Notes: generated by a model from the sequence alone, not told the origin. Numbered from the stretch's first letter, positions 55,140 through 63,507 are shown. The stretch is 64,000 bases of DNA from Micromonospora sp. NBC_00389 (GCF_036059255.1 NZ_CP107947.1:2790001-2854000); one strand, 5' to 3'. A program made the numbers and translations.

Positions 55140-55538
55140 TCACTCGAACAGGCCGGCCGGCGGTGCGTGGTTGCCCTCCTTGACGTCCGAGTAGTCGCGA
55201 GCCTCGGCCACGAGGCCAGCCTCGTCGAACCGCAGCAACGTGCAGCCGGAGACGGTCACGGGTTTGTCCTTGACGTGGATCACCGCCCAGTACTCCACCG
55301 CTGCCGCATCGCCGTCGACCTGCGGCTCGGCGAACCACACCTGAGCGGGGCGGGTCTCCTCGGCGAAGCACTCCTCCAGATAGATCCGAAGGCCGGACCG
55401 CCCACGGTACGGACGAAACATCGAGGCCCAGTGGTCGCCGCTCTCGCTCTGCAGGGCGGTGAGCGCCTCGACGTCCCTGACCGGCCAGGCATCGGTCCAG
55501 GTCCTGGCCCACCGTTGGGCCGCCTCTCGAGTGTCCAC
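55140..55538 (-). CDS. SnoaL-like/NTF2-like protein
   Basis: 132 residues from GTG 55538, chosen because GGAGG lies 5 nt upstream. Cone-shaped NTF2 fold pattern: REAAQRWARTWTDAWPVRDVEALTAL, LRIYLEECFAEE, VEYWAVIHVKDKPVTVSGCTLLRFDEAGLVAEARDY. Function unknown; family members include polyketide cyclases and isomerases. Confidence 0.85.
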   Translation of the reverse strand: MDTREAAQRWARTWTDAWPVRDVEALTALQSESGDHWASMFRPYRGRSGLRIYLEECFAEETRPAQVWFAEPQVDGDAAAVEYWAVIHVKDKPVTVSGCTLLRFDEAGLVAEARDYSDVKEGNHAPPAGLFE

Positions 55539-55615
55539 GTACGCCTCCTCTGTCAACCGGCACCTCTGTCATCGCCTGTCGTACCACTGGCCCCTGACAT
55601 CCCAAGGGACACTGC

Positions 55616-56167
55616 CTACTCCTGAGCCACCAGCCGTGCGACCGTCTGGGCGAGGAGCTTCGCCCGCGCCTCCGGGGTACGGGCCTTGAGCAGCGGAAGG
55701 ATCACGGCGTACCGGGCAGATCGGCCGAGCCGTTCGAACGCGGCGGATGCGCGGGGGTCACCGGTGAACGCGGCCGTGAGATCGGGCGGCACCTCGGCGG
55801 TGCGCTGCGACTCGTACGCCGCCTCCCAGCGGCCGGCGGCCTTGGCGGCCGCGACTTCCGCGAGCCCGGCGGCCCGCATCCGGCCGGCCGCCGTCAGCGC
55901 TTCGACCTTCGCCACGTTGACCTGAGACCACGAACTCCGCGGGCGTCGGCGCGAGTACCGCTGGAGGAACGAGACGTCGTCGAGGCCCTTGCGGTGGCCG
56001 TCGATCCAGCCGTAGCAGAGGGCCACGTCGAGCGCGTCCGCGATCGCGATCGAGGCGAGCCCGGAGTGTCGCTTGGCGATCCGCAGCCACGCCTCGCCCC
56101 GCACCTCGTGCCGCGCGGCGAGCCAGGACTCCCACGCCTCGGCATCGGGAAAGTCGAGGACGTCCAC
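55616..56167 (-). CDS. YdeI/OmpD-associated family protein
   Basis: 183 residues from GTG 56167. Family motifs: FPDAEAWESWLAARH, GEAWLRIAKRHSG, LDVALCYGWIDGHRKGLDD, FLQRYSRRRPRSSWSQVN, and a C-terminal helical region with ALFDRL-like AAFERLGRSARY. Cytosolic; role unknown though homologues are tied to cationic peptide tolerance. One nt after the VOC gene stop, so co-transcribed. Confidence 0.88.
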   Translation of the reverse strand: MDVLDFPDAEAWESWLAARHEVRGEAWLRIAKRHSGLASIAIADALDVALCYGWIDGHRKGLDDVSFLQRYSRRRPRSSWSQVNVAKVEALTAAGRMRAAGLAEVAAAKAAGRWEAAYESQRTAEVPPDLTAAFTGDPRASAAFERLGRSARYAVILPLLKARTPEARAKLLAQTVARLVAQE

Positions 56168-56168
56168 G

Positions 56169-56591
56169 TCATGCCGGCTTCATGGAGGAGAGGATGTCGA
56201 GGTATTGCGGGTTGTTCATGACGCCCAGCACGTTGCCGAACGGGTCGACCACCGCGGCCGTGACGAACCCCTCGTCCCCGTGCGGGGTGATCGGCTGGTA
56301 CTCCGTGGCGCCCATCGCCAGCAGTCGCCGCACGGTGGCGTCGAGGTCGTCGACGTGCCAGTGCATGACCGCGCCGCCGGGCCCGGTCGCGCCGGGCGGC
56401 GCGTACCTGCGGTCGATGATGCCCAGCTCTCCCTGGTAGTCGCCGATCCGGAACTCGGTGTAGGCCGGGCGTCCGTCGGGCCCCGACCGCAGGAAGTACG
56501 CCTCCTGGCCCAGGAACTCCGCGTACCAGGCCGTGGCCGCTGCCACGTCGTCCGCCCAGATGTTGAGTGTGGCGAATCCTCGCAGGCTCAT
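56169..56591 (-). CDS. VOC family protein
   Basis: 140 residues from ATG 56591 (GAGGACG upstream). Fold pattern: FATLNIWADDVAAATAWYAEFLGQEAYF, YTEFRIGDYQGELGIID, AVMHWHVDDLDATVRRLLAMGA, VDPFGNVLGVMNNPQYLD. His-containing MHWHV supplies a possible metal ligand. Co-transcribed with the YdeI-like gene. Confidence 0.88.
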   Translation of the reverse strand: MSLRGFATLNIWADDVAAATAWYAEFLGQEAYFLRSGPDGRPAYTEFRIGDYQGELGIIDRRYAPPGATGPGGAVMHWHVDDLDATVRRLLAMGATEYQPITPHGDEGFVTAAVVDPFGNVLGVMNNPQYLDILSSMKPA

Positions 56592-56696
56592 TACGCGTCC
56601 TCTCGTCGATGTCTTCCGGGTCACGGTATCGACGATTGCGGAAGGTGAGCTTCCGCAATGACGGGCACGGTCGGGAATTGTCGGCGGCCGCACCCG

Positions 56697-57548
56697 TCAG
56701 AAGAGGGCCAGAGGCTCGACCGGTATCGGTTCGGGCAGTGCTTCCAGCTCGGGTACGCGGGCCCGTACCTCGTCGTGGAAGCGGCGGGCGAGCACGGGCG
56801 CGTCGGCGTTGTCCGGGGTGTGGATGAACACCGTGGGCGAGCGCCCCTCGCGCAGCCAGTCGGCGGTGACGTCGACCCAGCGCTGCCACCCCTCGACCGT
56901 CCGCGTGGTGTCGTCGCGGCCGAGGTAGCGGACGATCGGGCGATCGGTCAGCGCGAGCGACCGGAGCGGTACGCGCGGCTTCTTGGTCCAGGCATCTCGT
57001 TCCGCGTCGCTGGTCGGCGGGCTCGCGAAGAACGCGGTGGTGTCGAAGGGGATCCACTCGGCGGCCGCGGTGGTGAGTGCCTCCGCGAGGAGCCGGGCCG
57101 CACGGGGGTCGTCGAAGAACGCGGGATGGCGGACCTCCACGGCGTACCGGTGCGACCTGGGGAGCTGGCCCAGAAACCGGCTCAGTGTCGGGACGTCGGT
57201 GGGGGAGAACGAGCCTGGCAGTTGGATCCAGAGGGCGTGGGTGCGTGGGCCGAGCGGCTCGATCGCGTCCAGGAAGGCGCGCAGCGGGTCCTCGAAGTCG
57301 GTGAGCCGACGTTCGTGCGTGATGACCTTGGGAAGTTTGAGGACGAACCGGAAATCGGGATCGGTCTGCCGGGCCCACGATGTGACGGTGTCCCTGGCCG
57401 GCGTCGCGTAGAAGGTCGTGTTTCCCTCGACGGCGTCGCACCAGCTGGCGTAGTGCCGTAGGCGCTCCTGTGGTGGAAGCGGATGCGCCAGCAGTCGTCC
57501 CTGCCACGACTTGTGGGTCCACATCGCGCATCCCACGTGAAGCCGCAT
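56697..57548 (-). CDS. DUF72 domain protein (TIM-barrel)
   Basis: 283 residues from ATG 57548. HVGCAMWTHKSWQGRLL (the conserved GTSGW-like start, here GCAMW), EGNTTFYATP, FRFVLKLPKVITHE, LWIQLPGSFSP, YAVEVRHPAFF and RYLGR are DUF72 hallmarks. The family is a TIM barrel of unknown activity. Full length. 105 nt precede the VOC gene; divergent from the GT1 gene. Confidence 0.9.
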   Translation of the reverse strand: MRLHVGCAMWTHKSWQGRLLAHPLPPQERLRHYASWCDAVEGNTTFYATPARDTVTSWARQTDPDFRFVLKLPKVITHERRLTDFEDPLRAFLDAIEPLGPRTHALWIQLPGSFSPTDVPTLSRFLGQLPRSHRYAVEVRHPAFFDDPRAARLLAEALTTAAAEWIPFDTTAFFASPPTSDAERDAWTKKPRVPLRSLALTDRPIVRYLGRDDTTRTVEGWQRWVDVTADWLREGRSPTVFIHTPDNADAPVLARRFHDEVRARVPELEALPEPIPVEPLALF

Positions 57549-57649
57549 GACCGCCCTTCCTCGGGGTGAACCGCGCCTGACCGGAGCCCACGGTATACGC
57601 GCCGCCGGTGGGAACGGGACCGACGGTACGGCGGGTAGGGTCCCACGCC

Positions 57650-58666
57650 ATGCGCGTGCTGTTCGCCAGCTTGGCGTCCGTCGGTCACACCTACCCGCTG
57701 ATCCCGCTGGCGGTCGCGGCGCGGGAGGCTGGTCACGAGGTGCACTTCGCCGCCGGTGCGGAGGTGCACGCGCCGCTGGCCGCGAACGGCCTGCGGCCGT
57801 TCCGCCCCGGCGACGCGTTCTACGAGGTGTACGCCGAGGATCTCGAACCGGAACTGGCCCGGTTGCGCCCCGACCTGGTGGTGCACGAATGGGGACTGCC
57901 GGGCGCGGCGATCGCCGCCCAGCGTGCCGGCATTCCCGGTCTCTGGCACGGGTTCGGTCGGATGTTCCCCGACGGCATCGGTCTCGAACTGCCCACGAAG
58001 ACCGGCGAGGTCGCCGGCCGTCCGCACCTCGACATCTGCCCGCCCTCCTTGCAGGACAGGGACTTCCTCGCCACGGAACGCCGGATCGAGCTGCGACCGG
58101 TCCCGTTCTCGACGCCGGCGGCGCTGCCCGAGTGGGTCAGCCGTCACGCGTCCCGGCCACTGGTCTACCTGACCCTCGGTACGGCGTTCGGCACGCCGGA
58201 GCTGCTGGCCACCGCCATCGCGGGGTTGGCGACGCTGGACGCGCGGGTGGTGGTGGCCGCCGGTCGGGTGTCCCCGGATCAGCTTGGCGGGGTGCCCGAG
58301 CAGGTGACCGTGCACCCCTGGGTGCCTCAGGCGGAGCTGCTGCCGTACGTCGACGTGGTGGTGCACCACGGCGGCAGCGGCACCACCCTCGGGGCGCTCG
58401 CGGTCGGTGTTCCGCAACTGATCCTGCCGCAGGGTGCCGACCAGTTCGCCAACGCCGACGCGGTCAGCGCCGCCGGTGCCGCCTTGCGCCTGCTCCCCGA
58501 GGAGGTGAACGCGGACGCCATCGCCGAACACACCCGGAGGCTGCTGCCGCGCCAGGGGAGCGCCGAACATCGCGACGCGGCCCGGACGATCGCCGAGGAG
58601 ATCGCCCGCATGCCCTCCCCGGCCGCCGTCGCCCGCCGCCTACCCGAGTACGCCAGGGCGGGATAG
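57650..58666 (+). CDS. GT1-family (MGT/UGT-like) glycosyltransferase
   Basis: 338 residues from ATG 57650. N-terminal LFASLASVGHTYPLIPLAVAAREAGHEV (catalytic His in VGHT), and C-terminal donor-site motif VVHHGGSGTTLGALAVGVPQLILPQGADQFANA are classic for actinobacterial macrolide/antibiotic glycosyltransferases. At 338 residues it is 40-60 shorter than usual, with the N-terminal acceptor domain compact. Acceptor unknown; no polyketide or peptide cluster is next to it, so a xenobiotic-inactivating role is possible. Confidence 0.87.
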   Translation: MRVLFASLASVGHTYPLIPLAVAAREAGHEVHFAAGAEVHAPLAANGLRPFRPGDAFYEVYAEDLEPELARLRPDLVVHEWGLPGAAIAAQRAGIPGLWHGFGRMFPDGIGLELPTKTGEVAGRPHLDICPPSLQDRDFLATERRIELRPVPFSTPAALPEWVSRHASRPLVYLTLGTAFGTPELLATAIAGLATLDARVVVAAGRVSPDQLGGVPEQVTVHPWVPQAELLPYVDVVVHHGGSGTTLGALAVGVPQLILPQGADQFANADAVSAAGAALRLLPEEVNADAIAEHTRRLLPRQGSAEHRDAARTIAEEIARMPSPAAVARRLPEYARAG

Positions 58667-58668
58667 AC

Positions 58669-59535
58669 CTACCCGACGGTCAGGTCGAGCGTCGCGAGCT
58701 GCGTCGGGTCGGCCACCACCTCGATGCCGATGATCCGGTCGGTGACGATGAAGCTGATCGCGAGCCGGAGATCCCCGCCGAGGTTCACGACCGCGCCGGG
58801 CACCCCGTCGACGTACGCCGGAGACGCTGCCTGGGCGCGGCCGTTGAAGAAGCCGGCGATCGCGGCCGAGCCGTGCGTCTCGGCGGCTGACCCCAGGCCT
58901 GCGGCCACCGGATCGGCGCGCATGACGACGTGCGGGTCGAGCAGGCTGACCAGGTCGTCGAACCGGCCCTCCCGCGAGGCGGCGAGGAAGGCCTCGACCA
59001 CCTGCCGCTGACGGGCTGGGTCCGTCTCCCGGACGGTCCCGCCCTGGTGCACCCTGCGGCGGGCTCGGCTGGCGATCTGGCGGACGGCGGCGGGACTGCG
59101 ATCGACCACGGCTGCGATCTCCTCGAACGAGACCGCGAACATGTCGTGCAGGACGAACACGAACCGGTCGGTCGGCGCGAGGGTGTCCAGGACGACCAGG
59201 AGCGCTCGGCCGACCGACTCGGTCAGCATGGCCTCCCGCTCCGGGTCGACCGGCCCGCCGTCCGACGGGTCGGGCTCCGGTGTGGCGGTGTCCCACGGCT
59301 GCTCGGGACGGGTGGTACGCGTTCGCAGCCGGTCCAGGCAGACCCGGCCGACGGTGGTCGTCAGCCATCCGGGCAGGTTGTCGATGCCCGCGATATCCGC
59401 TCGGCTGAGCCGTAGCCAGGTGTCCTGGACGGCATCCTCGGCCTCGGTGTCGGAGCCCAGCATTCGGTGGGCGACCGCCCGTAGCCGCGACCGGTTCTCC
59501 TCGAAGCGTCGGGCCAGCAGGTCCGCCTCGCTCAC
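58669..59535 (-). CDS. ECF41-like (SigJ-type) sigma factor with C-terminal SnoaL-like domain
   Basis: 288 residues from GTG 59535; ATG 59586 adds 17 residues but would overlap the inverted repeat at 59579. Region 2 has LRAVAHRMLGSDTEAEDAVQDTWLRL, region 4 FEEIAAVVDRSPAAVRQIASRARRRV; residues about 190-288 form an NTF2/SnoaL-like domain (RQVVEAFLAASREGRFDDLVSLLDPHVVMRADP) that in ECF41 factors controls activity in place of an anti-sigma. Divergent from a carboxymuconolactone decarboxylase gene, the standard ECF41 partner. Confidence 0.92.
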   Translation of the reverse strand: MSEADLLARRFEENRSRLRAVAHRMLGSDTEAEDAVQDTWLRLSRADIAGIDNLPGWLTTTVGRVCLDRLRTRTTRPEQPWDTATPEPDPSDGGPVDPEREAMLTESVGRALLVVLDTLAPTDRFVFVLHDMFAVSFEEIAAVVDRSPAAVRQIASRARRRVHQGGTVRETDPARQRQVVEAFLAASREGRFDDLVSLLDPHVVMRADPVAAGLGSAAETHGSAAIAGFFNGRAQAASPAYVDGVPGAVVNLGGDLRLAISFIVTDRIIGIEVVADPTQLATLDLTVG

Positions 59536-59578
59536 GACCGCTCCGCCCCCGGGCGCACCCGAGCGGTCCTGTGACCGC

Positions 59579-59592
59579 TGACACATCTGTCA
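59579..59592. promoter_or_regulatory. Inverted repeat TGACA-N4-TGTCA in ECF41/decarboxylase divergent region
   Basis: Perfect 5+4+5 repeat 43 nt upstream of the sigma-factor GTG and 91 nt upstream of the decarboxylase start. TGTCA also forms the core of ECF41 -35 elements (TGTCACA), and TGTCACG occurs here at 59588-59594 on the plus strand, so the site may be part of the self-regulated promoters. Confidence 0.5.
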
Positions 59593-59683
59593 CGCCGTCG
59601 GCTCGCGGGCCGACATCCCAGTGACAACCGGGACGTCGTAAGGCGAGACATGCCGGGCAGCCTAACAAGACGGGACGACAGAA

Positions 59684-60148
59684 ATGATCATCGAACCGCG
59701 CATCCAGAACCCCGCCGGCCTGCTGCCGGACGCCGTGAAGGCGATCAATCTGCTCTACAAGGCCGCGCACTCGGTCGGGGTGGCGGGCAGCACGCTGGAG
59801 TTGGTGCACGTGCGGGTCAGCCAGATCAACGGATGTGGCGCCTGCGTCGACTCCGGGGCCCGGGGCGCCCGAAAGGCTGGTGAGACCGAGGAGCGGCTGT
59901 TCTCGGTGGCCGCCTGGCGGGAGACCCCGTACTTCACTGAGGCGGAGCGGGCCGCGCTCGCGCTCGCGGAGGCGGCCACCCGGCTCGCCGACCGGGCCGA
60001 TGCCGTGCCCGACGACGTCTGGGCGGAGGCGGCTCGGCACTTCGGCGAGACGGAGCTGGCCGCGATCGTGCTCTGGGTGGCGACCAGCAACTTCTTCAAC
60101 CGGCTCAACGTCACCACCCGGCAGCCGGCCCCGCAGGCATGGGGCTGA
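59684..60148 (+). CDS. Carboxymuconolactone decarboxylase/AhpD-like protein
   Basis: 154 residues from ATG 59684. AhpD-type redox motif near residues 50-54 in SQINGCGACVDSGARGARKAGE (Cys-x-x-Cys followed by a conserved His position replaced here by Ser/Gly). All-helical CMD fold; the C-terminal ELAAIVLWVATSNFFNRLNV is typical. Probable target of the divergent ECF41-like sigma factor. Role likely in peroxide or thiol chemistry; physiological substrate unknown. Confidence 0.9.
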   Translation: MIIEPRIQNPAGLLPDAVKAINLLYKAAHSVGVAGSTLELVHVRVSQINGCGACVDSGARGARKAGETEERLFSVAAWRETPYFTEAERAALALAEAATRLADRADAVPDDVWAEAARHFGETELAAIVLWVATSNFFNRLNVTTRQPAPQAWG

Positions 60149-60204
60149 CCGTGCGGTGACGAGGCAGCCCGGGGTGCCGTGCCGCACTCCGGGCTGCCGG
60201 CGAT

Positions 60205-60253
60205 CGTCAACTTGAGGTTGACGACGAGGGATGCGTCAACCTATGGTTGACGC
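60205..60253. promoter_or_regulatory. Two near-identical palindromes immediately before the Clp-N/HTH gene
   Basis: GTCAAC-N5-GTTGAC occurs twice: 60206-60222 (extends to C...G at 60205/60223) and 60235-60251 (extends to GC...GC at 60233-60253). Centres are 29 bp apart, near three helical turns, and the second ends directly at the ATG. No Shine-Dalgarno sequence fits between, suggesting a leaderless transcript. Probable autoregulatory operators. Confidence 0.75.
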
Positions 60254-60985
60254 ATGACGGATCCTATTCAGATGACCAATCCGGTTCGCCTCGACGACCT
60301 GATCCAGGCGATCAAGAAGGCGCACACCGACGCGCTCGACCAGCTCACCGACGCCGTGATCGCCGCCGATCACCTGGGTGACGTCGCCGACCACCTGATC
60401 GGGCACTTCGTCGATCAGGCGCGGCGCTCGGGCGCTTCCTGGACCGACATCGGCCGCAGCATGGGGGTCAGCAAGCAGGCCGCGCAGAAGCGCTTCGTGG
60501 CGAAGGCGTCGACCGAGGCGGCGGCGCTCGACCCGAACGCCGGCTTCGGCCGGTTCACCCCCCGCGCCCGCAACGTGGTGATGGCCTCACAGGAGGAGGC
60601 CCGCGCCAGCCGGCATGCCGAAATCGGCCCGGAGCACCTGGTGCTGGGCCTGCTGGCCGAGCCGGAAGCGCTGGCAGCCAAGGTGATCGTCGCCCGGGGC
60701 GTACCGCTGGAGACCGTGCGGGAGACGGTCAGCGCCGCCCTCCCGGCGCCGGCCGACCAGGTGCCGGACCTCATCCCGTACGACGCGCGCGGCAAGAAGG
60801 CGTTGGAGTTGACCTTCCGGGAGGCGCTGCGGCTCGGGCACAACTACATCGGCACCGAGCACATCCTGCTCGCCCTGCTGGAGCAGGAGGACGGCACGGG
60901 AGTGCTCACCGACCTCGGGCTGGAGAAGGCCGCCGTCGAGGCCGACCTGCTCGCTGCCGTCGCCGCGGTCGCCGGGCAGAAGTGA
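60254..60985 (+). CDS. Clp-N repeat protein with N-terminal HTH-like region
   Basis: 243 residues from ATG 60254. Residues about 13-82 are helical and end in SGASWTDIGRSMGVSKQAAQKRF, a helix-turn-helix pattern. Two Clp N-terminal repeats follow (about 100-165 with FTPRARNVVMASQEEARA...IGPEHLVLGLL, and 175-240 with LTFREALRLGHNYIGTEHILLALL). There is no AAA+ ATPase domain, so it is not a ClpA/ClpC unfoldase. It may be an adaptor or a repressor that senses damaged protein. The twin palindromes upstream fit autoregulation by its HTH. Confidence 0.88.
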   Translation: MTDPIQMTNPVRLDDLIQAIKKAHTDALDQLTDAVIAADHLGDVADHLIGHFVDQARRSGASWTDIGRSMGVSKQAAQKRFVAKASTEAAALDPNAGFGRFTPRARNVVMASQEEARASRHAEIGPEHLVLGLLAEPEALAAKVIVARGVPLETVRETVSAALPAPADQVPDLIPYDARGKKALELTFREALRLGHNYIGTEHILLALLEQEDGTGVLTDLGLEKAAVEADLLAAVAAVAGQK

Positions 60986-60995
60986 CCTCCCGGGG

Positions 60996-61511
60996 TCAGG
61001 GCGTCGGGAAGCCGTAACGCAGGGCGTGCTCCGGATCGGCTGGGTCGATCTGGCGTACGCCCGCGTCGGCGAGCCGCTTGTTGACCTCGTCGAGTTGCTC
61101 GCGTACCAGTCGGGCCTCCTCCTCGGTGACCCGTCCCCGATGTGGCTTGCCCGCGTGTTCCAACGTCCCGTAGTCGATCTTCTCGGCGCTCTTGCGGGCC
61201 TTGGGCGGACGGACCCGCTCGGCCGTCTTGAGTAGCTGTGCCATCGGCACGTCGGTGGCCATCGCGTCGAACTCGCTGGCGGTCAGCACCACCCGGCGCG
61301 GCTCGCCGCCGCCGTGCCGGTCATGGATCTCGACCACCGCCACGTCCAGCGCGGCATCATCGACGTTCTCCACCTCGGTCGGAGTGGCATCCAGTTGCAC
61401 GGGCCCGGCGATCAGGTCTGGGTGCTCCAGGACGACGATGCGGACCACCTCGTCGTCGCTCTGCAGAACCGTGCCACTGAAGTCGGAGACGTGGATCGTC
61501 TTCTTGCCCAT
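60996..61511 (-). CDS. Conserved protein of unknown function
   Basis: 171 residues from ATG 61511. Residues 1-80 are beta-rich (KKTIHVSDFSGTVLQSDDEVVRIVVLEHPDL; PRRVVLTASEFDAMA), then a Lys/Arg-rich linker (RVRPPKARKSAEKIDYGTLEHAGKPHRGR) and a helical tail (EEEARLVREQLDEVNKRLADAG) ending PEHALRYGF. The RSAEKIDYG...PHRG segment resembles actinobacterial Lsr2-like-associated small proteins, but I cannot name the family. Convergent with the Clp-N gene. Confidence 0.8.
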   Translation of the reverse strand: MGKKTIHVSDFSGTVLQSDDEVVRIVVLEHPDLIAGPVQLDATPTEVENVDDAALDVAVVEIHDRHGGGEPRRVVLTASEFDAMATDVPMAQLLKTAERVRPPKARKSAEKIDYGTLEHAGKPHRGRVTEEEARLVREQLDEVNKRLADAGVRQIDPADPEHALRYGFPTP

Positions 61512-61625
61512 GCGCGGAGCTACTCCTGTCGTAGGCCGGGATTCCGGACCAGAAGAAATTACCCGACAGGTGTGCGAAAACCCGCGTTGGACGGCTCGGG
61601 TGTGTCGTGGTCGGTACTGCCGGAG

Positions 61626-61829
61626 TCAGCGGGTGTTGAGGCCGGGCCGGGCGGAACTGCCGGCCGGCAGCCTGTTCAGCTCCGCCCAGGACAGGGCGGC
61701 CGCGCCTTTCGTCGTACGGGTCCCGCGGTATCGCGGCTGGGCCGGAAAGCGTTCGGCGGGCTCCGTTGACCGCCAGAGTCGCTCGGGGTCCTGCTGGTAG
61801 CGGTCGTTCGGCTGAATCGGCATGACCAT
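61626..61829 (-). CDS. Small hypothetical protein
   Basis: 67 residues from ATG 61829 (ATG 61823 and 61853 are in frame). Sequence is hydrophilic, with PNDRYQQDPERLWRSTEPAE and ALSWAELNRLPAG; codon use fits the genome and the C-terminal part is protein-like. No strong Shine-Dalgarno sequence. No family recognised. Confidence 0.45.
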   Translation of the reverse strand: MVMPIQPNDRYQQDPERLWRSTEPAERFPAQPRYRGTRTTKGAAALSWAELNRLPAGSSARPGLNTR

Positions 61830-61994
61830 ACCGTCCCAAAGAAAGGTGTCCATGTATGGAAATAGATATGACGGTCGATCGGGTTCCGTTTGCCGGCACG
61901 GGATTGACGGTGACCCGAGCCGTACCCCGGGTGCCGCGTCGGTAATCGACCGGATCGGTGAACTCGACGAAAGAGTGATCCTCGTCGCTCGGCC

Positions 61995-62016
61995 GGGTAC
62001 CCCCGGGGGGTATAGG
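61995..62016. promoter_or_regulatory. CsoR-type operator before DUF4396 gene
   Basis: GGGTACCCCCGGGGGGTATA has the A/T-flanked C-tract/G-tract dyad (TACCCCC/GGGGGTA) typical of CsoR copper-sensor boxes. It overlaps a plausible -10 (TATAGGCT at 62011) and lies 10 nt before the ATG, so binding would block transcription. It is imperfect by one extra G. Confidence 0.7.
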
Positions 62017-62025
62017 CTACGGGTC

Positions 62026-62505
62026 ATGGAGAACGCGAATCCCACTCGACTGGCCGTCGCCGCCACCCTGCACTGCCTGACCGGCTGCGCCATCGGCGAG
62101 GTGCTCGGCATGGTCATCGGCACCGCACTCGGCTGGTCCGACCTGGCCACCATCGCCCTCGCCGTCGCGCTGGCGTTCGTCTTCGGCTACGCGTTGACGG
62201 TCCGCCCGGTGCTCCGCTCCGGACTGCCGCTGGGCCGGGCGATCCGGGTGGCCCTGGTCGCCGACACGCTCAGCATCGCGGTCATGGAGGTGGTGGACAA
62301 CGGCGTCATGCTCGCCGTGCCGGGCGCCATGCGGGCCGGCCTCGCCGACCCACTGTTCTGGGGCAGCCTGGCCGGCGCGTTGGCGCTGGCCTTTGTGGTC
62401 ACCGTGCCGGTGAACCGGGCCCTGATCGTCCGCGGGAGGGGACACGCGGTCGTGCACCAGCACCACCACGGGGAGCACCACCCCACCACTCCGGCGGCGT
62501 CGTAG
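62026..62505 (+). CDS. DUF4396 membrane protein, His-rich C-terminus
   Basis: 159 residues from ATG 62026; the frame upstream is not coding-like. Four membrane helices: TLHCLTGCAIGEVLGMVIGTALGW with Cys residues in helix 1, IALAVALAFVFGYALTV, ALVADTLSIAVMEVVDNGVML, and a fourth. The tail HAVVHQHHHGEHHP is rich in His, suggesting metal binding. Together with the CsoR-type operator this points to copper handling, which is inference. Confidence 0.85.
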   Translation: MENANPTRLAVAATLHCLTGCAIGEVLGMVIGTALGWSDLATIALAVALAFVFGYALTVRPVLRSGLPLGRAIRVALVADTLSIAVMEVVDNGVMLAVPGAMRAGLADPLFWGSLAGALALAFVVTVPVNRALIVRGRGHAVVHQHHHGEHHPTTPAAS

Positions 62506-62596
62506 ACTCCGGCCCCGGCCCCGACGGATCGCCCCGCCCGGTAGCGTCGCCCGGCGTACGGTGATCCACGACGGGCCGGGTGACGGGGAGGTACGC

Positions 62597-63259
62597 ATGC
62601 TCGACCGGCGGCTTCAGCTGCACCTGGCCACCTGGCTCGGCCAGTGGCCGGCCGGGAAGGGGCTGCACGTGGTTGCCTCGCACCGGCGGGCCAGACCGGC
62701 CTGGGATGGCCGGCTGCGCCCGGCGCTCGCGGTGGACAGCGGTGAGAGCGCCGTGCTCTCCGTCCCGCCGGACCGGGTGGCGGCGATCCGCGCGCTGGCC
62801 CGGCGTACGCCGGACCGGCTGCTGCCGGCGTTGCCGGAGGCCGTCGGGTTGCCCGACTGGTGTGTGCACGACGGTCCCTTCCGGTGGAGCCTGGCCCCCG
62901 CGCCGCTGCCCGATGTGGGGGAGTGGACCGAGTCGACGGCCCCCGGCCTGCCGCCCTGGCTTCGGCTGTTCGACCGTCCGGTGCTGGTGGTCCGCGACGC
63001 GGACGGCAACTACCTGGCTGGGGCCGGGATGAAACGGCACGACGCGTACGGGCAGGAGTTGGCCATCGGCACCGTGCCCGCCGCCCGGGGTCGCGGCCTC
63101 GCCCGGCGGCTGGTGGCGCAGGCGGCCCGGCGGGTGCTCGACGAGGGGGCGATCCCGACCTACCTGCACGAGCGGGACAACGCCGCCTCGGCCCGGGTCG
63201 CGGACGCGGCAGGCTTCCCGGACCGGGGCTGGCGGGCGTACGGGGTCTATCCGCGCTGA
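62597..63259 (+). CDS. GNAT family N-acetyltransferase
   Basis: 220 residues from ATG 62597, preceded by GGGGAGG. The C-terminal half (about 140-220) has the acetyl-CoA loop ELAIGTVPAARGRGLARRLVAQAAR and YLHERDNAASARVADAAGFPD; the N-terminal part is a divergent GNAT-like extension. FR47-like subgroup. Substrate unknown. Confidence 0.87.
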   Translation: MLDRRLQLHLATWLGQWPAGKGLHVVASHRRARPAWDGRLRPALAVDSGESAVLSVPPDRVAAIRALARRTPDRLLPALPEAVGLPDWCVHDGPFRWSLAPAPLPDVGEWTESTAPGLPPWLRLFDRPVLVVRDADGNYLAGAGMKRHDAYGQELAIGTVPAARGRGLARRLVAQAARRVLDEGAIPTYLHERDNAASARVADAAGFPDRGWRAYGVYPR

Positions 63260-63300
63260 GCGGCACCGCGAGTGCCCGCGCAGCGCTGTCGTCGTAGGGC

Positions 63301-63336
63301 GCGGACCGTGGATCCCGGGCCGGATCCACGGTCCGC
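63301..63336. terminator. Strong hairpin between GNAT and TetR genes
   Basis: Perfect 15-bp stem (arm GCGGACCGTGGATCC) with a CGGGCC loop, 41 nt after the GNAT stop. No T-tract. The remainder to 63507 holds nothing coding. Confidence 0.7.
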
Positions 63337-63507
63337 AACCTCCCCCCAGGTCCCGGTTTCGGGCGACCGGCCGCCCGCTGGGCAGGGCCGGTTCGTGTCG
63401 ATCACGCTACGTATCGAACACGCTCGGTGCAAGGTGTGAGCTGTCGGTTCGGAGTGTCGAATAGCGGACTTGACCTGCGGTGGAGTCGAGCGAAGCTGCT
63501 GGCCGGG

